A stretch of 64,000 nt of DNA from positions 196,855,232 through 196,919,231 of the forward strand of contig CM076990.1 in NCBI GenBank assembly GCA_039090855.1, written 5' to 3'. Every line of letters starts with the position of its first letter. Position 1 is the first letter of the stretch. Source of the stretch: Macrothele yani (lineage: Eukaryota > Arthropoda > Arachnida > Araneae > Macrothelidae). The translations under genes and the position numbers were made by a program. Under the pieces are notes generated by a model. It was not told the DNA's origin and searched no databases. It saw nothing but the letters and a program-made list of their open reading frames with translations. Below, piece after piece: positions 1-10,970 of the stretch.

Positions 1-780
1 TACAGAGGTATTTTTAATCGACAGACTTCAGAAATAATAATGCTGTAACGTTTCAAACACCTTTTTCTAGTTATTTATCCCGGAATATTCATACGTTGAC
101 AAAAATGCTAAATTATATTTCACTAGTAAAGAAAACAAGAGTACATTAATCATAGGAGCAAAGGGTTCTTAATCAACACTGTCTCTATCTCATGTTATGG
201 CGCGTATTAATATTTTCGCAGTTCTTTAAACAGAGTTATGTTTACCGCGATTTATATCCTTAAATCACAGGTGCCAGTCATCCTGGCTTTCACACGTTTT
301 GCCACAACACAAAAGAAAAACATAAGATAACTTCTTTGAGATAATTCCTTCTGAATAACAACACACAATGTTTCTTTTAGAACGCTTTTCTGCCGACGCC
401 ATTAAAAACATCTAGGGGTCTTCCCAGCATTCCTTGCTACAAGCAGCTCGGTTTCCATGGTAACAACTTTGCACACGTATTCGCGCATGTGTGATAAGGC
501 AATCCGCAACACCAACCATTTTGGTCAGAGTAAAAGGGAGAGTTAAGAGGACAACTTTCTTCTTTTTAAAGATAAACAAGTTTTAACCTGTTTGGGACAC
601 TAATGCGTAGCACAACAGGATGTTGCACACGATATTTTATCTATGGTATATATTTTTCGACAACGTCCACGTTATACCAGAATAAACTCAGATGCCAGTT
701 TATTAGATATTTATATCTGCATAAATGACTCACCCCCGACACGCAGGGCGGAACCTGGGGGCAGTTTGCGGTGTAAATCA
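1..780. other. No recognisable gene or repeat
   Basis: AT-rich sequence with many stops in all frames. I see no splice-flanked exon, tRNA-like box or terminal inverted repeat here. Confidence 0.5.
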
Positions 781-1330
781 GGCAGAATATCTCGTCGAGC
801 ATGAATTAGTGTTTCATTGAGGGTCCGAATGGGCAAAACGAGTGATCTGAGACACTTTGAAAGGGGCATGATACTTGGCCACGGGCATGCCATGCCGGTT
901 CGAGGAAACGGCCATCCTCCTGATCTTTTCACACACACGAGTACAAAGGTTTATCGTGGATAGGGCGACACTCAAAACACTTGCAACAATCGGTGATTCG
1001 ATGGACGTAAACAGATGGCGGATCAGAGGGGTAAAAAAAAGACTGGTGAGGATCGTGCATGCGAATACAGCCCGGTAAATCAATGCAGAATTCAACATTA
1101 CTGTCCGGATTGTCATCTTCGACCGCACCAAGTATTGGACAATGTCGCAAATGGATACAACATCCGACGACTGTGTCGCTAATCCCCTTTGAACCACTCC
1201 GATCCCCAGCTGTTTTATTGCACAGGATCGCCGATCGCTGGTATAGTTATTTTTCATTCAGGGTAAACCCTTGCTGCGGTTTTACTTGAAATATCCCAGA
1301 AGGGTGGCCATTTAGGAGATGCTCGAACCG
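781..1330 (+). pseudogene. Tc1-like transposase N-terminal relic
   Basis: Forward-strand translation starting near 811 reads like the N-terminus of a Tc1/mariner transposase: GKTSDLRHFERGMILG resembles the family start (GK-x-S-DLS-x-FERG-x-I-x-G). About 70 codons later RLVRIVHANTAR resembles the RRL-x-RIV-x-x-NRRAT stretch at the end of the paired DNA-binding domain. Stops and frameshifts separate these pieces. The catalytic DDE half is not recognisable before similarity fades around 1330, and I found no terminal inverted repeats. The open frames on the opposite strand look like shadows. What is seen is the two motif blocks in order; assignment to Tc1 is by family knowledge. Confidence 0.6.
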
Positions 1331-1841
1331 GCACGTCTTACGACAACAATCATGCGACGTTCAAAGTAGCTAAGATCAGTCGTTTTGAAATCAATCGAAC
1401 TATAAATGATCAAATAAAAAAACATGATTATTCGAACTCTAATTGATATGTCTGATTTACATCGCGCACCTACATTTCGGAATGAGAATTTCTAGCAAAG
1501 AGAGAGTAGCTGTACATAATAAAATGGAATCGCAGTGTATGTGAAATCACTCTAGATATGGTTTTATTTTCTAATTTTTCCCCAAGAATGTCAGCTCACA
1601 GGGTCTTGGTGGAATTGCCTTCTTGCAATAAAGTAAAATGTCCCTTAGTGATCCAAAACCTGCTGAATCCCTAAAATCCAGCAAACAAAATCGATCTTGG
1701 CCTAATTTTGTGACCCATGACTTTTGTTTACTTTCCCATTATTCTTAATAAAGTGTCAAGAAAATTTAACTATTATAATATACGGATTGTGGAAGAATTA
1801 TTTTTTCCAAATCCATAGAACAACTATACGATTTTTCACGC
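1331..1841. other. No recognisable feature
   Basis: AT-rich stretch without a supportable gene, tRNA-like box or repeat unit. Confidence 0.45.
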
Positions 1842-1847
1842 CGAAAA

Positions 1848-1935
1848 CTTGAAGATTACATCGGCCTGAAGCGGGAATCAAACCCACTTCTCCCGATTTC
1901 CGTTCGAGAATGTTCGTTGCACAACCCAGAACAAC
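1848..1935 (-). repeat. tRNA-derived SINE head (S3 type), left arm
   Basis: On the minus strand GGGTTTGATTCCCGC matches an RNA polymerase III box B (GGTTCGANTCC type) and follows the ACGGAAATCGGGAGA anticodon-arm-like region. The box A region is degraded (GGGTTGTGCAACGAACAT). It is the inverted partner of 3008-3100 and is related to 29350-29405. It is not a functional tRNA because the acceptor stem is not complementary. Confidence 0.6.
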
Positions 1936-1984
1936 GAAGTCGTAAGTATCTGATAAGAAAGAATCTGAGCAACTACACATTTCA

Positions 1985-3005
1985 CGCCAGTTTACTAATA
2001 AGCTATTTAGAACTTTGGAACTAAGTATCTGGTTAGTAAGAATCTGAGCAAGTTCACATTTTACGCCAGTTTACTAATCAGCTACTTAGAACTAAGTATA
2101 TGATAAATAAGAGTTCGAGAATTACATTTTACGTCAGCTTATTAATCAGCAACTTGGAACTAAGTACCTTATAAGTACGTATGTGGGCAAATTCACATTT
2201 TACGCCAGTTTACTAGTCAACAACTTAGAACTAAGTATCTGATAAGTACGTATGTGGGCAATTTCACATTTTACGCCAGTTTACTAGTCAACAACTTAGA
2301 ACTAAGTATCTGATAAGTACGTATGTGGGCAAATTAACATTTTACGCCAGTTTACTAGTCAACAACTTAGAACTAAGTATCTTATAAGTACGTATGTGGG
2401 CAAATTCACATTTTACGCCAGTTTACTAGTCTACAACTTAGAACTAAGTATCTGGTAAGTAAGAATTTGAGCAACTTCACATTTTACGCGAGTTTACTAA
2501 TCAGCTACTGAGAACGAAGTATCTGATAAAGTAAGAATTTGAGTAACTTCACATTTTACGCCAGTTTATTAATCAGCTACTTGGAACTAAGTATCTGGTA
2601 AGTAAGAATCAGAACAACTTCACATTTTACGTCAGTTTATTAATCAGCTACTTGGAACTAAGTATCTGGTAAGTAAGAATCAGAACAACTTCACATTTTA
2701 CGTCAATTTACTAATTAGCTACTTGGAACTAAGTATCTGGTAAGTAAGAATCTGAGCAAATTCAAATTCTACGCCAGTTTACTAATAATCTACTTAGAAG
2801 GAAGTATCTGATAAATAAGAATTCGAGTATCACATTTTACGCCAGTTTATTAATCAGCAACTTGGAACTAAGCATCTGGTAAGTATAAATCTGAGCAACT
2901 TCACATTTTACGCCAGTTTACTAATCAACAACTCGGAACTAAGTATCTGGTAAGTAAGAATCTGAACAACTTCACATTTAACTCCAGTTTACTAACTGCT
3001 ACTTG
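1985..3005. repeat. 71-bp minisatellite, about 14 copies
   Basis: The repeat unit is about 71 bp, counted directly in the well-conserved copies between 2150 and 2460. It runs from AACTAAGTATCTGATAAGTA through TTTTACGCCAGTTTACTA to AACTTAG. Copies near 2160-2450 carry the TACGTATGTGGGCAA variant and the others carry AAGAATCTGAGCAA, so the array has at least two subfamilies arranged in blocks. No open frame runs through it. Confidence 0.9.
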
Positions 3006-3007
3006 GA

Positions 3008-3100
3008 ACTTCATTGTCTTGGGTGGTATAACGGATAGCATGCTCGAACGGAAATCGGGAGATGCGGGTTCACTTTCCGCTCCAGAGCGATGTAATTTTA
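3008..3100 (+). repeat. tRNA-derived SINE head (S3 type), right arm
   Basis: TGGGTGGTATAACGGATAGCATGC resembles a tRNA 5' half with box A, and GGGTTCACTTTCCGC is a degraded box B. The 3' continuation GATGTAATTTTAAGTTTTCAG is shared with the copy around 29350-29810. This copy is in inverted orientation relative to 1848-1935. Confidence 0.6.
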
Positions 3101-3105
3101 AGTTT

Positions 3106-4139
3106 TCAGAAGTTACATGCTGAACAGTAAACACGGCAATGGCTATTCTGTATGCCACTTTAACTCTTATATTTAATAAAAATAAGAAATGATGCACCCC
3201 TACAGTTTGTTTTGAACTCAGAACATGGCAAAAAGTGGAAATACCGCATAGTGATAACGTCTCTTTTTCCAGCGTCTTGTGTACTAAACACTAATATTTT
3301 GGGAAATCATACTTTAACGCTATTTTTTGGCAGACAGTTGGAGGAATTTATTAAATGAAACATGCGGATAAATCGCGTGTTAATATTCTTCAAATGATGC
3401 GGCTTATCAGGTAAAGCAACACTACCAGTAAAGTGAGAATGAATAGAACGATTGAAAGAAGCTGCTGTTCACATTTGTTTGAACGACGCGATTTCTTCAG
3501 TTTTGTGCGTCACCTAAAAAAATCTCAGATAGAATAAAAAGAGAATGAAATTTATGTGTTTTCCAAATAGGAGGATTTCGCTATTCTCCAGCAGTCACTG
3601 ACACGCAGGAAGCTCAAAGTGTAGAACAAAAGATACTAACGCTCCGAAGTTCACACATTGCAAAAAAATTAAATAATGTGAATTCATGGACAAATCTAGA
3701 AGGTTTTCTCCTACTTTTAACGAAATTTCCGTTTTGAAAAGTTTACGTTTATGATAACGGAAACCACTATTGTTATACTGTATATGCGTAAATTAATTAA
3801 TGTGAATTAAATTAATAAAAATTGTTGTTAATTAATTTCTCTTTGAATGTGACTGTCAGAAGCAAACAAAAAAAAACTGTATAGATATACTGAGTGAAAC
3901 AAAAAAAATGTGAAACACCAAAAACTGTTCTAAAATTTTTAAGGTGATCAAAAAAAATGCCGGTGTCGAAGTAAAGAGGATTATTTTATTGTATGGCAGA
4001 GTGAAATAAAAAAAAATAGAATCAGTTTTGTTATTAAAGGCAATAGCGGTTTGTGAAGCATAAAAATATACCCAAATAGTATCCATCCACAAGTCCACGC
4101 TAGTGTGGATACATACAGTTGAATCACACACACTAATGA
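3106..4139. other. No recognisable gene
   Basis: AT-rich sequence with A/T homopolymers around 3870-4020. A possible 100-codon minus-strand frame at 3856-4158 has AT-rich, low-complexity composition and no family signature, so I do not call it. Confidence 0.45.
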
Positions 4140-5342
4140 GCCATTCCATTATGACCACCCCCTAGCCTAAAGAAATGAGCGCGCCTGGAGGCCGAACGGT
4201 GGCGCAGATGAAGTTCACAGAGCAGTATATATACAATCCGAGGACCGGCTTTCGGTTAGTAGAGTGTTCGGAGTCAGAATGGGAAAAGCTGCCGATTTAT
4301 CGGAGTTTGATAAAGGACAAATTGTGATGGCGCGGCTCCTCGGAACTGCGATCTCGGAAATGGCGCGGCTTGTGTGTTGTTCACGTGACATTGTAGTGAG
4401 TACGTATCAAAAGTGGTGCACAGATAACTAAACAATAAACCGTCGTCCAGACGTGTGTCGTCCGCAGCTCATTGATGCCAGAGAGAAGCGGAGACTGTCA
4501 CGCATTGTTCACAGAGACCGTAGGGCTACAGTGCGACAAATCACCCGCAGCTTCAAAAGTGGTGGTCAGGGTAATGTGTCACAGCACAAAGTTCATCGCA
4601 GCCTTCTGCGCATGGAACTGCGTAGCCGAAGAATACGCAGGTCTACATGCTCACTGCACGTCTTCGCCAACAACGCATGAAATGGGCCCAAGATCATCGA
4701 GATTGGACCGTGGATGATTGGAAGAAAGTGGCCTGGTCTGATGAATCAAGATTCCTAGAGCATCACGCAGACGGCCGAACGCAGACACGCCGATTACCAA
4801 AGGAGTCTACGGCACCTGGATGCACTGTTGGGCGGAAACAGGCCGGCGGCGGTGGTGTTATGCTTTGGACGATGTTTTCTTGGGACACTTTAGGCCCCAT
4901 TATCCCAACAGCACAATCCCAGACAGCTGTCAGGTATCTGAACATCGTTGTGGACCAAGTTCACCCATTCATGGCAACTGTGTTCTCTGCTGGTGATGGC
5001 CATTACGAACAGGATAATGCGCCGTGCCACACTGCCAGAATCGTCAAGGAGTGGTTCGAGGAACATGCTGGTGACTTTCTGTTAATGCCCTGGCTTCCAG
5101 ATTCGCCTGACATGAACCCAATCGAACATTTGTGGATCGACTTGGAAAAGTGTGTTCGAGCTAAATCACCACCACCCCGAAATGTACGGGAACTGGAGGA
5201 CCTGCTGTTTACATTATGGTACCAGATACTCCAGGATAACTATCGCCACCTCATCGAATCGATGCCTTGCCGAGTAGCCATTATTTTGCGGGCTAAAGGG
5301 GGTTCTACAGCTTATTAGGTAGGTGGTCATAATGCCATCGAT
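4140..5342 (+). mobile_element. Tc1-like element with D-36-E transposase (family B)
   Basis: The ends carry short terminal inverted repeats: ATTATGACCACC at 4147-4158 and its complement GGTGGTCATAAT at 5322-5333, with looser matching outside. Between them lies one degraded transposase reading frame in plus orientation. Outer boundaries are approximate. A related terminus, without a matching transposase, is at 26530-26573. Confidence 0.75.
4279..5318 (+). pseudogene. Tc1/mariner transposase, D-36-E spacing, broken
   Basis: It would bind the element ends and catalyse cut-and-paste transposition. The ATG at 4279 starts [21 protein letters not shown], a paired-type helix-turn-helix N-terminus. 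A TAA interrupts at about 4429 (...WCTDN stop), after which CRPQLIDAREKRRLSRIVHRD continues the binding domain. A frameshift near 4650 leads into the catalytic half, open from 4647 to the TAG at 5316-5318. That half shows WSDESRF (first Asp), YEQDNAPCHTA (second Asp) and SPDMNPIEHLW (Glu). I count 36 residues between the second Asp and the Glu, which fits the DD36E group rather than DD34E. The product ends GGSTAY. Both breaks precede the catalytic core, so this copy cannot make a full transposase. Family assignment is firm. Confidence 0.85.
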
Positions 5343-6241
5343 ATATATTAAGCACACAACAACACATTATGCAACACTCAAGAACAGTATTTAAAAAAAA
5401 CCCAGCTGGGCTGTATTTATTATAATTAATAACACAAGATGTGTGTCTTTTTTTTTTTCTAGGCACTCAGGAGAGAACCTTGGGATGGTGACATTTGGAA
5501 ACAATAGCATAAAAGCCCTTCTGATGCTTGTGTTTCTTTTCACAAATTTTACAAGCTTTTTTTTATTTCTAAACTTCACATACGCAAAATAAATTCACAA
5601 TAGTAACCTACCAGTTATAAAATTAAAAAAAATATCCCAAAGAATGAAAACATTAAATGTTCAAAACATTACAGACTCACAAGAAAGTAAAGATTGTTTT
5701 TGAGAGAAATATTTCTGACATTTTCTTAACTTTCCTAAAATAAATTATATACAGTCCCTCCTGCATAGGGTTAAGAGAAATGAGAGGAACAGCAAAAAAC
5801 GAAAACACCATACAGTCAATCACTACCACTTTCTCTATAGAAAATGCGTTGGATTGTCGTCAGCCTTGAATAAAATTTCACATAAATTGACCAGCTTTGT
5901 GCGTTTCCAGAACTGAGCAACAGGACAGTATTTTGATAAATTTTCCATTGCCACTCATTCCTTTTCTAACAGAATTTTTAGAAAAGGGAATTACTGGCTC
6001 TTGTGCAAAATTTGTGACACAGAGGGTTTTTTTTTTTTTTTTCGTGTTTTCCGTTTTTACACAGAAATTTCCTTAGTTATCTAAAACTTTCGATTTTGAC
6101 TTCTTCAGTACCTGCACAGGACGAAATTCGGCTCCCACTTTTCTTTAAAGCCACAATCGCAGGACTTTCCAGATGTACCATAAGAGCACACGTCTCCCTC
6201 TTATGTTTTCTTATGAAGAATAATAATAAAGCGATTTTGAA
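5343..6241. other. No recognisable gene
   Basis: AT-rich with homopolymers, including a T-run at about 6028-6042. No family match or convincing exon. Confidence 0.45.
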
Positions 6242-6325
6242 ACCTTCCAAGAGGTGGGGAGCGAACCCGCGATGATTTCCATCCCAGTAAGGAGCGCTAC
6301 CAATTGAGCTAGAAAGACACTTACC
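6242..6325 (-). repeat. tRNA-like SINE head (S6)
   Basis: On the minus strand TAGCTCAATTGGTAG is a good box A and CGGGTTCGCTCCCC a near-consensus box B, separated by a plausible anticodon arm. The flanks do not form an acceptor stem, so a tRNA-derived SINE or tRNA pseudogene is more likely than a working tRNA. No oligo(A) tail or target-site duplication was found. Confidence 0.5.
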
Positions 6326-6557
6326 ACCAAAGCACGTTCAAAGTGGAAACGAAGACGACTGGAATTGCCCAAAGATTAAAAATTTCTCGCTGCGAACGCA
6401 GGTTAATTAGTCATTTTATTTTCTGCGAGAGCTTATTACTTTTCTGAATAGGTTTATAATAATTTTACTTTTTCTCTAAGAGGAATTATCAAAAATAACT
6501 TTTTTTTTTCATCATGTTTTTCTGAAGCAACAAATATTTTGGATCTCGATACTTTTT

Positions 6558-8430
6558 AGCACGTCTTTTGTAAAAAAAGATCGTGCTTATGTTACCGGTT
6601 TGTCCGTCCGTCTGTACCCACGATATCTCTGCAACTATTAGTCCAATTTGCAAAAACAAATTTGCATTGGGAAGCTTGAAATATGCGAATGATGATCCTT
6701 TATTTCGTTTTTTTTTACGACGTACAATTTCGCCCCTAGAGGGCATAAATACAGATGATATCGAATTCAAAAACACGTTTTATTCCACATATTTGCTTCT
6801 AAACATCCGATTGAAAAAAATATTTTATCTTTCGATTCCATTTATATCGAAGAGTATTTTAGATGTAGTTACTTTTGAAACTACGCATAGATCTTCCGCT
6901 AGGGGGTGTGAAAGTAAATTACATTTTCTCCGAAAACTCTTCTTCTAAAACTCCGATGTGAAAATTTTTTTCTTCAGCGGATACACCTCCTGATGGAAAA
7001 TCGTTTGCATATAATTTCAAATTTTCGGTAAAGAATGCTTTGGCCACCAGGAGGCGTAAGTGTTAATTTTTGCTTCTGATGTAATTGCCATAAAATCTGA
7101 GCTTCTAAAATGTCGATTGAAAAAATTCTTTCGTGGACTGATGCCACTCATACCAATAAACCTTTTCGGAATATTTTCTTCTTAAAATATTCCACAGTTT
7201 CTCCGCCAGGAGGCTTAGATGTATATTTTATTTTTGTCAATATCTCTACTCCTAGGAGTCCGATTTGAAAAATTTCTTCGTTGTTGGATAGTGTTTTCAG
7301 TGTGACATGTTTGTCGTATAATTTCAAAATTTTCAAGTAATTCATGGACATTCCGCTAGGGGGCGTAGAGGTAAATTGCTTTTCCCCCTATATCTCTGCT
7401 TCTAAATCTCCGATTTGAAAAATTCTCTCTGCACCGGATACAGCTCCCGATGCGAAATCATTTGCACATAATTTCTAATTTTGGTAAAAATATGGTTTAG
7501 CCACCAGGTGGCGTAAATCTTAATTTACGCTTCTTCATGTATTTGCAGAAAAATACAGTATGAGCTTCTAAAATCTCGATTGCAAAAAAAGTCGTTTGTT
7601 GACCGATACTACTCATGTCGACAAACCTTTTAGGTACATTTTCTTCTTGAAATAACGCATGGTTTCTACGCCAGGGGCGTAGATGTATATCTTATTTTTG
7701 TCAATATCTCTACTTCTAGGAGCCCGATTTGAAAAATTCCTTTTTTGTTGGATAGTGTTTCCGATGCGAAATGTTTTCCCTATAAATTCAAAATTCTCAA
7801 GTAAAGCATGGATTTTACGCTAAGGGGCACAAAGGCAAATTGCGTTTTCTGCGTTATTTCTACTTCTAAAACTCCGATTTGAAAACTTTTTCCTGTATGG
7901 CATACAAGACCTCATGGAAAATATTTTTCACACAATTTCTAATATTTGGTAAAGAATGGTTTGGCTACCAGGGGGCATTAGTGCTAATTTCTGCTTCTGA
8001 TGTATTTGTAGCAAAATCTGGGCTCCTGAAAACTCGACTAAAATTGTTTTTCTTGGACCGATACCGCTCATATGGAAAAACCTTTTGATACTACTTTCTT
8101 CCTAAAATAATGCATGGTTTTCCCACCAGAGGACGTAAAGTCACATCTTATTTTTTTCGATATCTCTGTTTCTAAGAGACCGATTTAAAAAATTCGTTCG
8201 GTGTTGGAGAGCGTTTCCGGTGCAAAATGTTTCTCATATAAATTCATGTTTCTCTTAACGCACAAGTCTGCAACCAGAGGGCGTACCTTATTTCTTCCGT
8301 CAGATACTATTGTTTTCCGTACCGGTTCCATTGACTTTGAATAGCTTTGCTAAATTTAATTTGCTTCAGAACGGATTCAAAAGACAAAAGACGTGCTTAT
8401 TACACCCGAAAATTCGGTGTCATCTTTCTT
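6558..8430 (+). repeat. R1 modular noncoding repeat, copy 1
   Basis: The left end is AGCACGTCTTTTGTAAAAAA, followed by TTTGTCCGTCCGTCTGTACC. The body is a chain of degenerate modules of roughly 110-135 bp. Each has the pattern (T)CCGATTTGAAAAA, then TAATTTC...AATT, then a GCTAGGGGGCGTAA or CCACCAGGGGGCGTAA-type segment. The right end has CAAAAGACGTGCT at 8385-8397, the complement of the left end, followed by ACACCCGAAAATTCGGTGT, which can form a hairpin. No open frame persists. The same organisation recurs at 32641-34794 (plus) and at 34795-37475 and 53828-55080 (minus). Confidence 0.75.
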
Positions 8431-8841
8431 GTTTAAACTGATAATGATTTTCAAATGTGCTTAATAAAAAGAGAAATGTACTACTTCATAGTATTATGTC
8501 GCAAAACCATTAAATATAAAATTTGATCGTAATGGCTAGAATAGCTTTTGTGTTTAAAGAATCCGCAAACTGAAACATAAACATCATACAATCACTCGCA
8601 GGACACTTCAAGTACCCGGTAATACAATGTATAATATAATAGCAGATAAGGCAACTGGGAGAAAGGGGAGATATCCGTTACCAGTGACGTGCCCAAGGAG
8701 ATGGGGGTAAGGTCCCAAAAAATATTTGGAAACTTTCGATATCTCAAAACCGCGATTTTAAAAGGCAAAGTTTTGCTAGTATTTTAATTCTTTTTTTTAT
8801 GTCTCATGGAAGCAAATGAGCGTGATTTCTCCATGAAGACG
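8431..8841. other. No recognisable feature
   Basis: AT-rich spacer between the R1 copy and the R2 repeat. Confidence 0.4.
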
Positions 8842-9048
8842 ATGGAGTAAATCCCGCTCCTATGTCATTACCTTTGACCACATTTCGCCCATTTTTAATA
8901 GGGTTCCTTCCCAGGTGGTTCCCTACCACATACTAAAATTTCATCGAAATCGAACCATTTTTACGCGAGTTATCGTGCGGACGGACAGACAGATGGACAA
9001 AGCTGGAGCATTTACGCTTCTTCAACCTACGGTTTGAAAACGTAAAAA
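8842..9048 (+). repeat. R2 dispersed repeat, copy 1
   Basis: About 205 bp, matching 55092-55293 in the same orientation. Shared strings include CCCGCTCCTA, CCCAGGTGGT, CTACCACATACTAAAATTTC and CAAAGCTGGAGCAT, then CGCTTCTTCAACCTACGGTT. It contains GGACGGACAGACAGATGGAC, reminiscent of the complement of the R1 left end. No coding potential is evident. Confidence 0.8.
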
Positions 9049-10194
9049 ATGAAACGAACTTGTATTTTTTATGCCTTTAAACGAAGCGGGATTCACATTT
9101 CTTCAACAAAAGACCTCTTAATCTCGAAAAAAAATATTTATTATTAGAACTAAATACGTTAAATAAAAAAGAAGAAAGGAAAAGAACTCGGAGTTGAAAC
9201 GATTAGAATTGAGTTTTCTTCTTGCAACAGTGAAACTCAAAAAGACGGAGTTTCTAGTAAGGACATTAAAAAAAAACGAGAAGTATGGAGTTCAGATGTG
9301 GGGAAACGATGTTGCACACATCCCCAGCATCAAAGGCAAACAAAAAGCTGAGAGTTTAATATTAGTAACCAAAAAAAAAAAAAAAAAAAAAAAGGTGAAA
9401 AAAACTTATTCATGTGCCTTTAAGTGAAGCAGATATCATCTTTCTCCTGCCCCGAAGACACTGATAAAATCTACGGTTTTGTGCTAGAGCAACAAAAAAT
9501 TTGGAGTTCATGTGTCTTCAAACACGGCAATTTCTAGTTGTTGTGAAAGAGAATAAACGAAATTCTACTATGCTAGTGAATGTAAGCAGCGCTGTTTTGT
9601 CGCTAATGATGTAACAGGCTGGTTTTTTTTATGTCTTTGAACGAGGTGGTTTTTACTCTTCTTTAGTTGACAAAGTATCATATTCCCATTTGAACAAAGT
9701 TGTTTTTTTTACACTAATGTCTTTTGCTTCGTTTTATAATTGGGAACAGTTGGAGTGATTTAGCTTTTCTATCCCGTTAAGCAAAATATGAAAAACCAGT
9801 GTAATGTGGACAGAACAGAAACATTATTTCCGCGGCAGTTCTTATGCCAAAACTATTCTTCTCATTGAGCTGAAAAACACAATACAAGTTGCAAATTGAA
9901 GAGAAAGCTCATTTAAGCAAAAATCCTTTATTTGCGTTATTTACAAAGTAAGCTTACTTAAAAAGAAAGGCTTTATTCAAGTTATTTAGAGCGAAAGCTT
10001 TATTTCCCCAACAAACGATAAATGTACGCATTCGCTTCCTATTATCTTTAAGACTTAGCTGTTTTTGTTCCCGTTCTTCACTGATTGCCTTTATTCTAAT
10101 GGATTATCCTCTGGGCTCTCTAACTTAGCAACACGAGTCTCCCATTTTGAACAAAATACAGAATTGGGGACCCATAGGATTGAGGATGAAGAAC

Positions 10195-10195
<1 letters not shown>

Positions 10196-10257
<62 letters not shown>

Positions 10258-10258
10258 T
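10196..10258. repeat. (TTTA)n microsatellite
   Basis: About 15 uninterrupted TTTA units. The open frame across it is trivial (repeating YLFI) and not a gene. Confidence 0.95.
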
Positions 10259-10865
10259 AACTATGGAAACAGATTTCTTCTCATGAAAAGTTCTTTCATT
10301 TTTTTTATTTACGAACTGCAATACTCTTACGTACCACGACCTTATTTATTAATAAGCGGAAATAGATAAATATTTGCGGCTTAAGATTTTCTATCGTATT
10401 TTGGAGGAACAGTTTTTGCTATTGGAAATGTACTTATTTCTAAAGTATGTATTTAACTCTTGTTTTATGCAGTGTTCTGAGTTACATTTTATGCATAGTG
10501 TTCCGTTTGATATCAGAGAGTTAAAACCGTATAAAAAATACATACTCGTTAGTGAACCATGTTAGTGAAACGAAGTTTAATGAACTATGAAACTCCATGT
10601 TATTTGATAAACGTTCAGACTGTAAAGGCGATTTCATCCGAGTCCAAGAAGGGGCATAAGTAGACCTGACTGGGGACAGGGCGAAGTACTAAATAAGGAT
10701 GTAGTATTTATTTCTCCTGAAAATGTAATTGCTACTTTATTTATGTGGTTGTAAAATGGATCCTTCTTAAGATTATGAACAGTTATAGACGGATATCAAG
10801 TTTTAGGCAAAGGTGCTACCTGCACAATTGGTTCTTTGGGAGTACAACACCAATACCCCTTTTCA

Positions 10866-10867
<2 letters not shown>

Positions 10868-10911
<44 letters not shown>
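10868..10911. repeat. (CA)n microsatellite
   Basis: About 22 CA units, preceded by TTTCAAG and followed by AGAAACG. Confidence 0.95.
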
Positions 10912-10912
<1 letters not shown>

Positions 10913-10970
10913 GAAACGCTTAATAATCAGATGAGTTAATGGTTCAGTTACAAACATAGGACTTAATATA

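Larger units (their letters stand above)
1842..3105. repeat. Minisatellite bounded by inverted tRNA-like ends
   Basis: A single unit made of a tRNA-like segment in minus orientation (about 1848-1935), a 71-bp tandem array (about 1985-3005) and a related tRNA-like segment in plus orientation (about 3008-3100). Reverse-complementing the left end gives sequence matching the right end, including the shared string CTCGAACGGAAATCGGGAGA and the following GATGTAAT...AAGTTTTC, over roughly 90 bp. The arms therefore form long terminal inverted repeats around the array. No coding sequence is present. It could be one foldback-type element or two SINEs inserted in opposite directions beside an array. Confidence 0.65.
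9049..10970. other. AT-rich stretch with simple repeats, no gene
   Basis: Contains an A-run at about 9371-9393, a (TTTA)n microsatellite at 10196-10258 and a (CA)n at 10868-10911. Around 9050-9700 a loosely repeated motif (TTTATGCCTTTAAACGAAGC and variants, then ATTTCTTC) suggests an old minisatellite. No exon or transposase motif was seen. Confidence 0.5.

Noticed and set aside
814..1257. 147-codon minus-strand open frame
   Set aside because: It lies opposite a recognisable Tc1 transposase relic on the plus strand and has no family signature of its own.
6242..6325. Functional tRNA gene on the minus strand
   Set aside because: Box A and box B are good, but the flanking sequence does not form an acceptor stem, so a SINE head or pseudogene is more likely.
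10065..10286. Open frame with repeating YLFI
   Set aside because: It is a (TTTA)n microsatellite read in frame.
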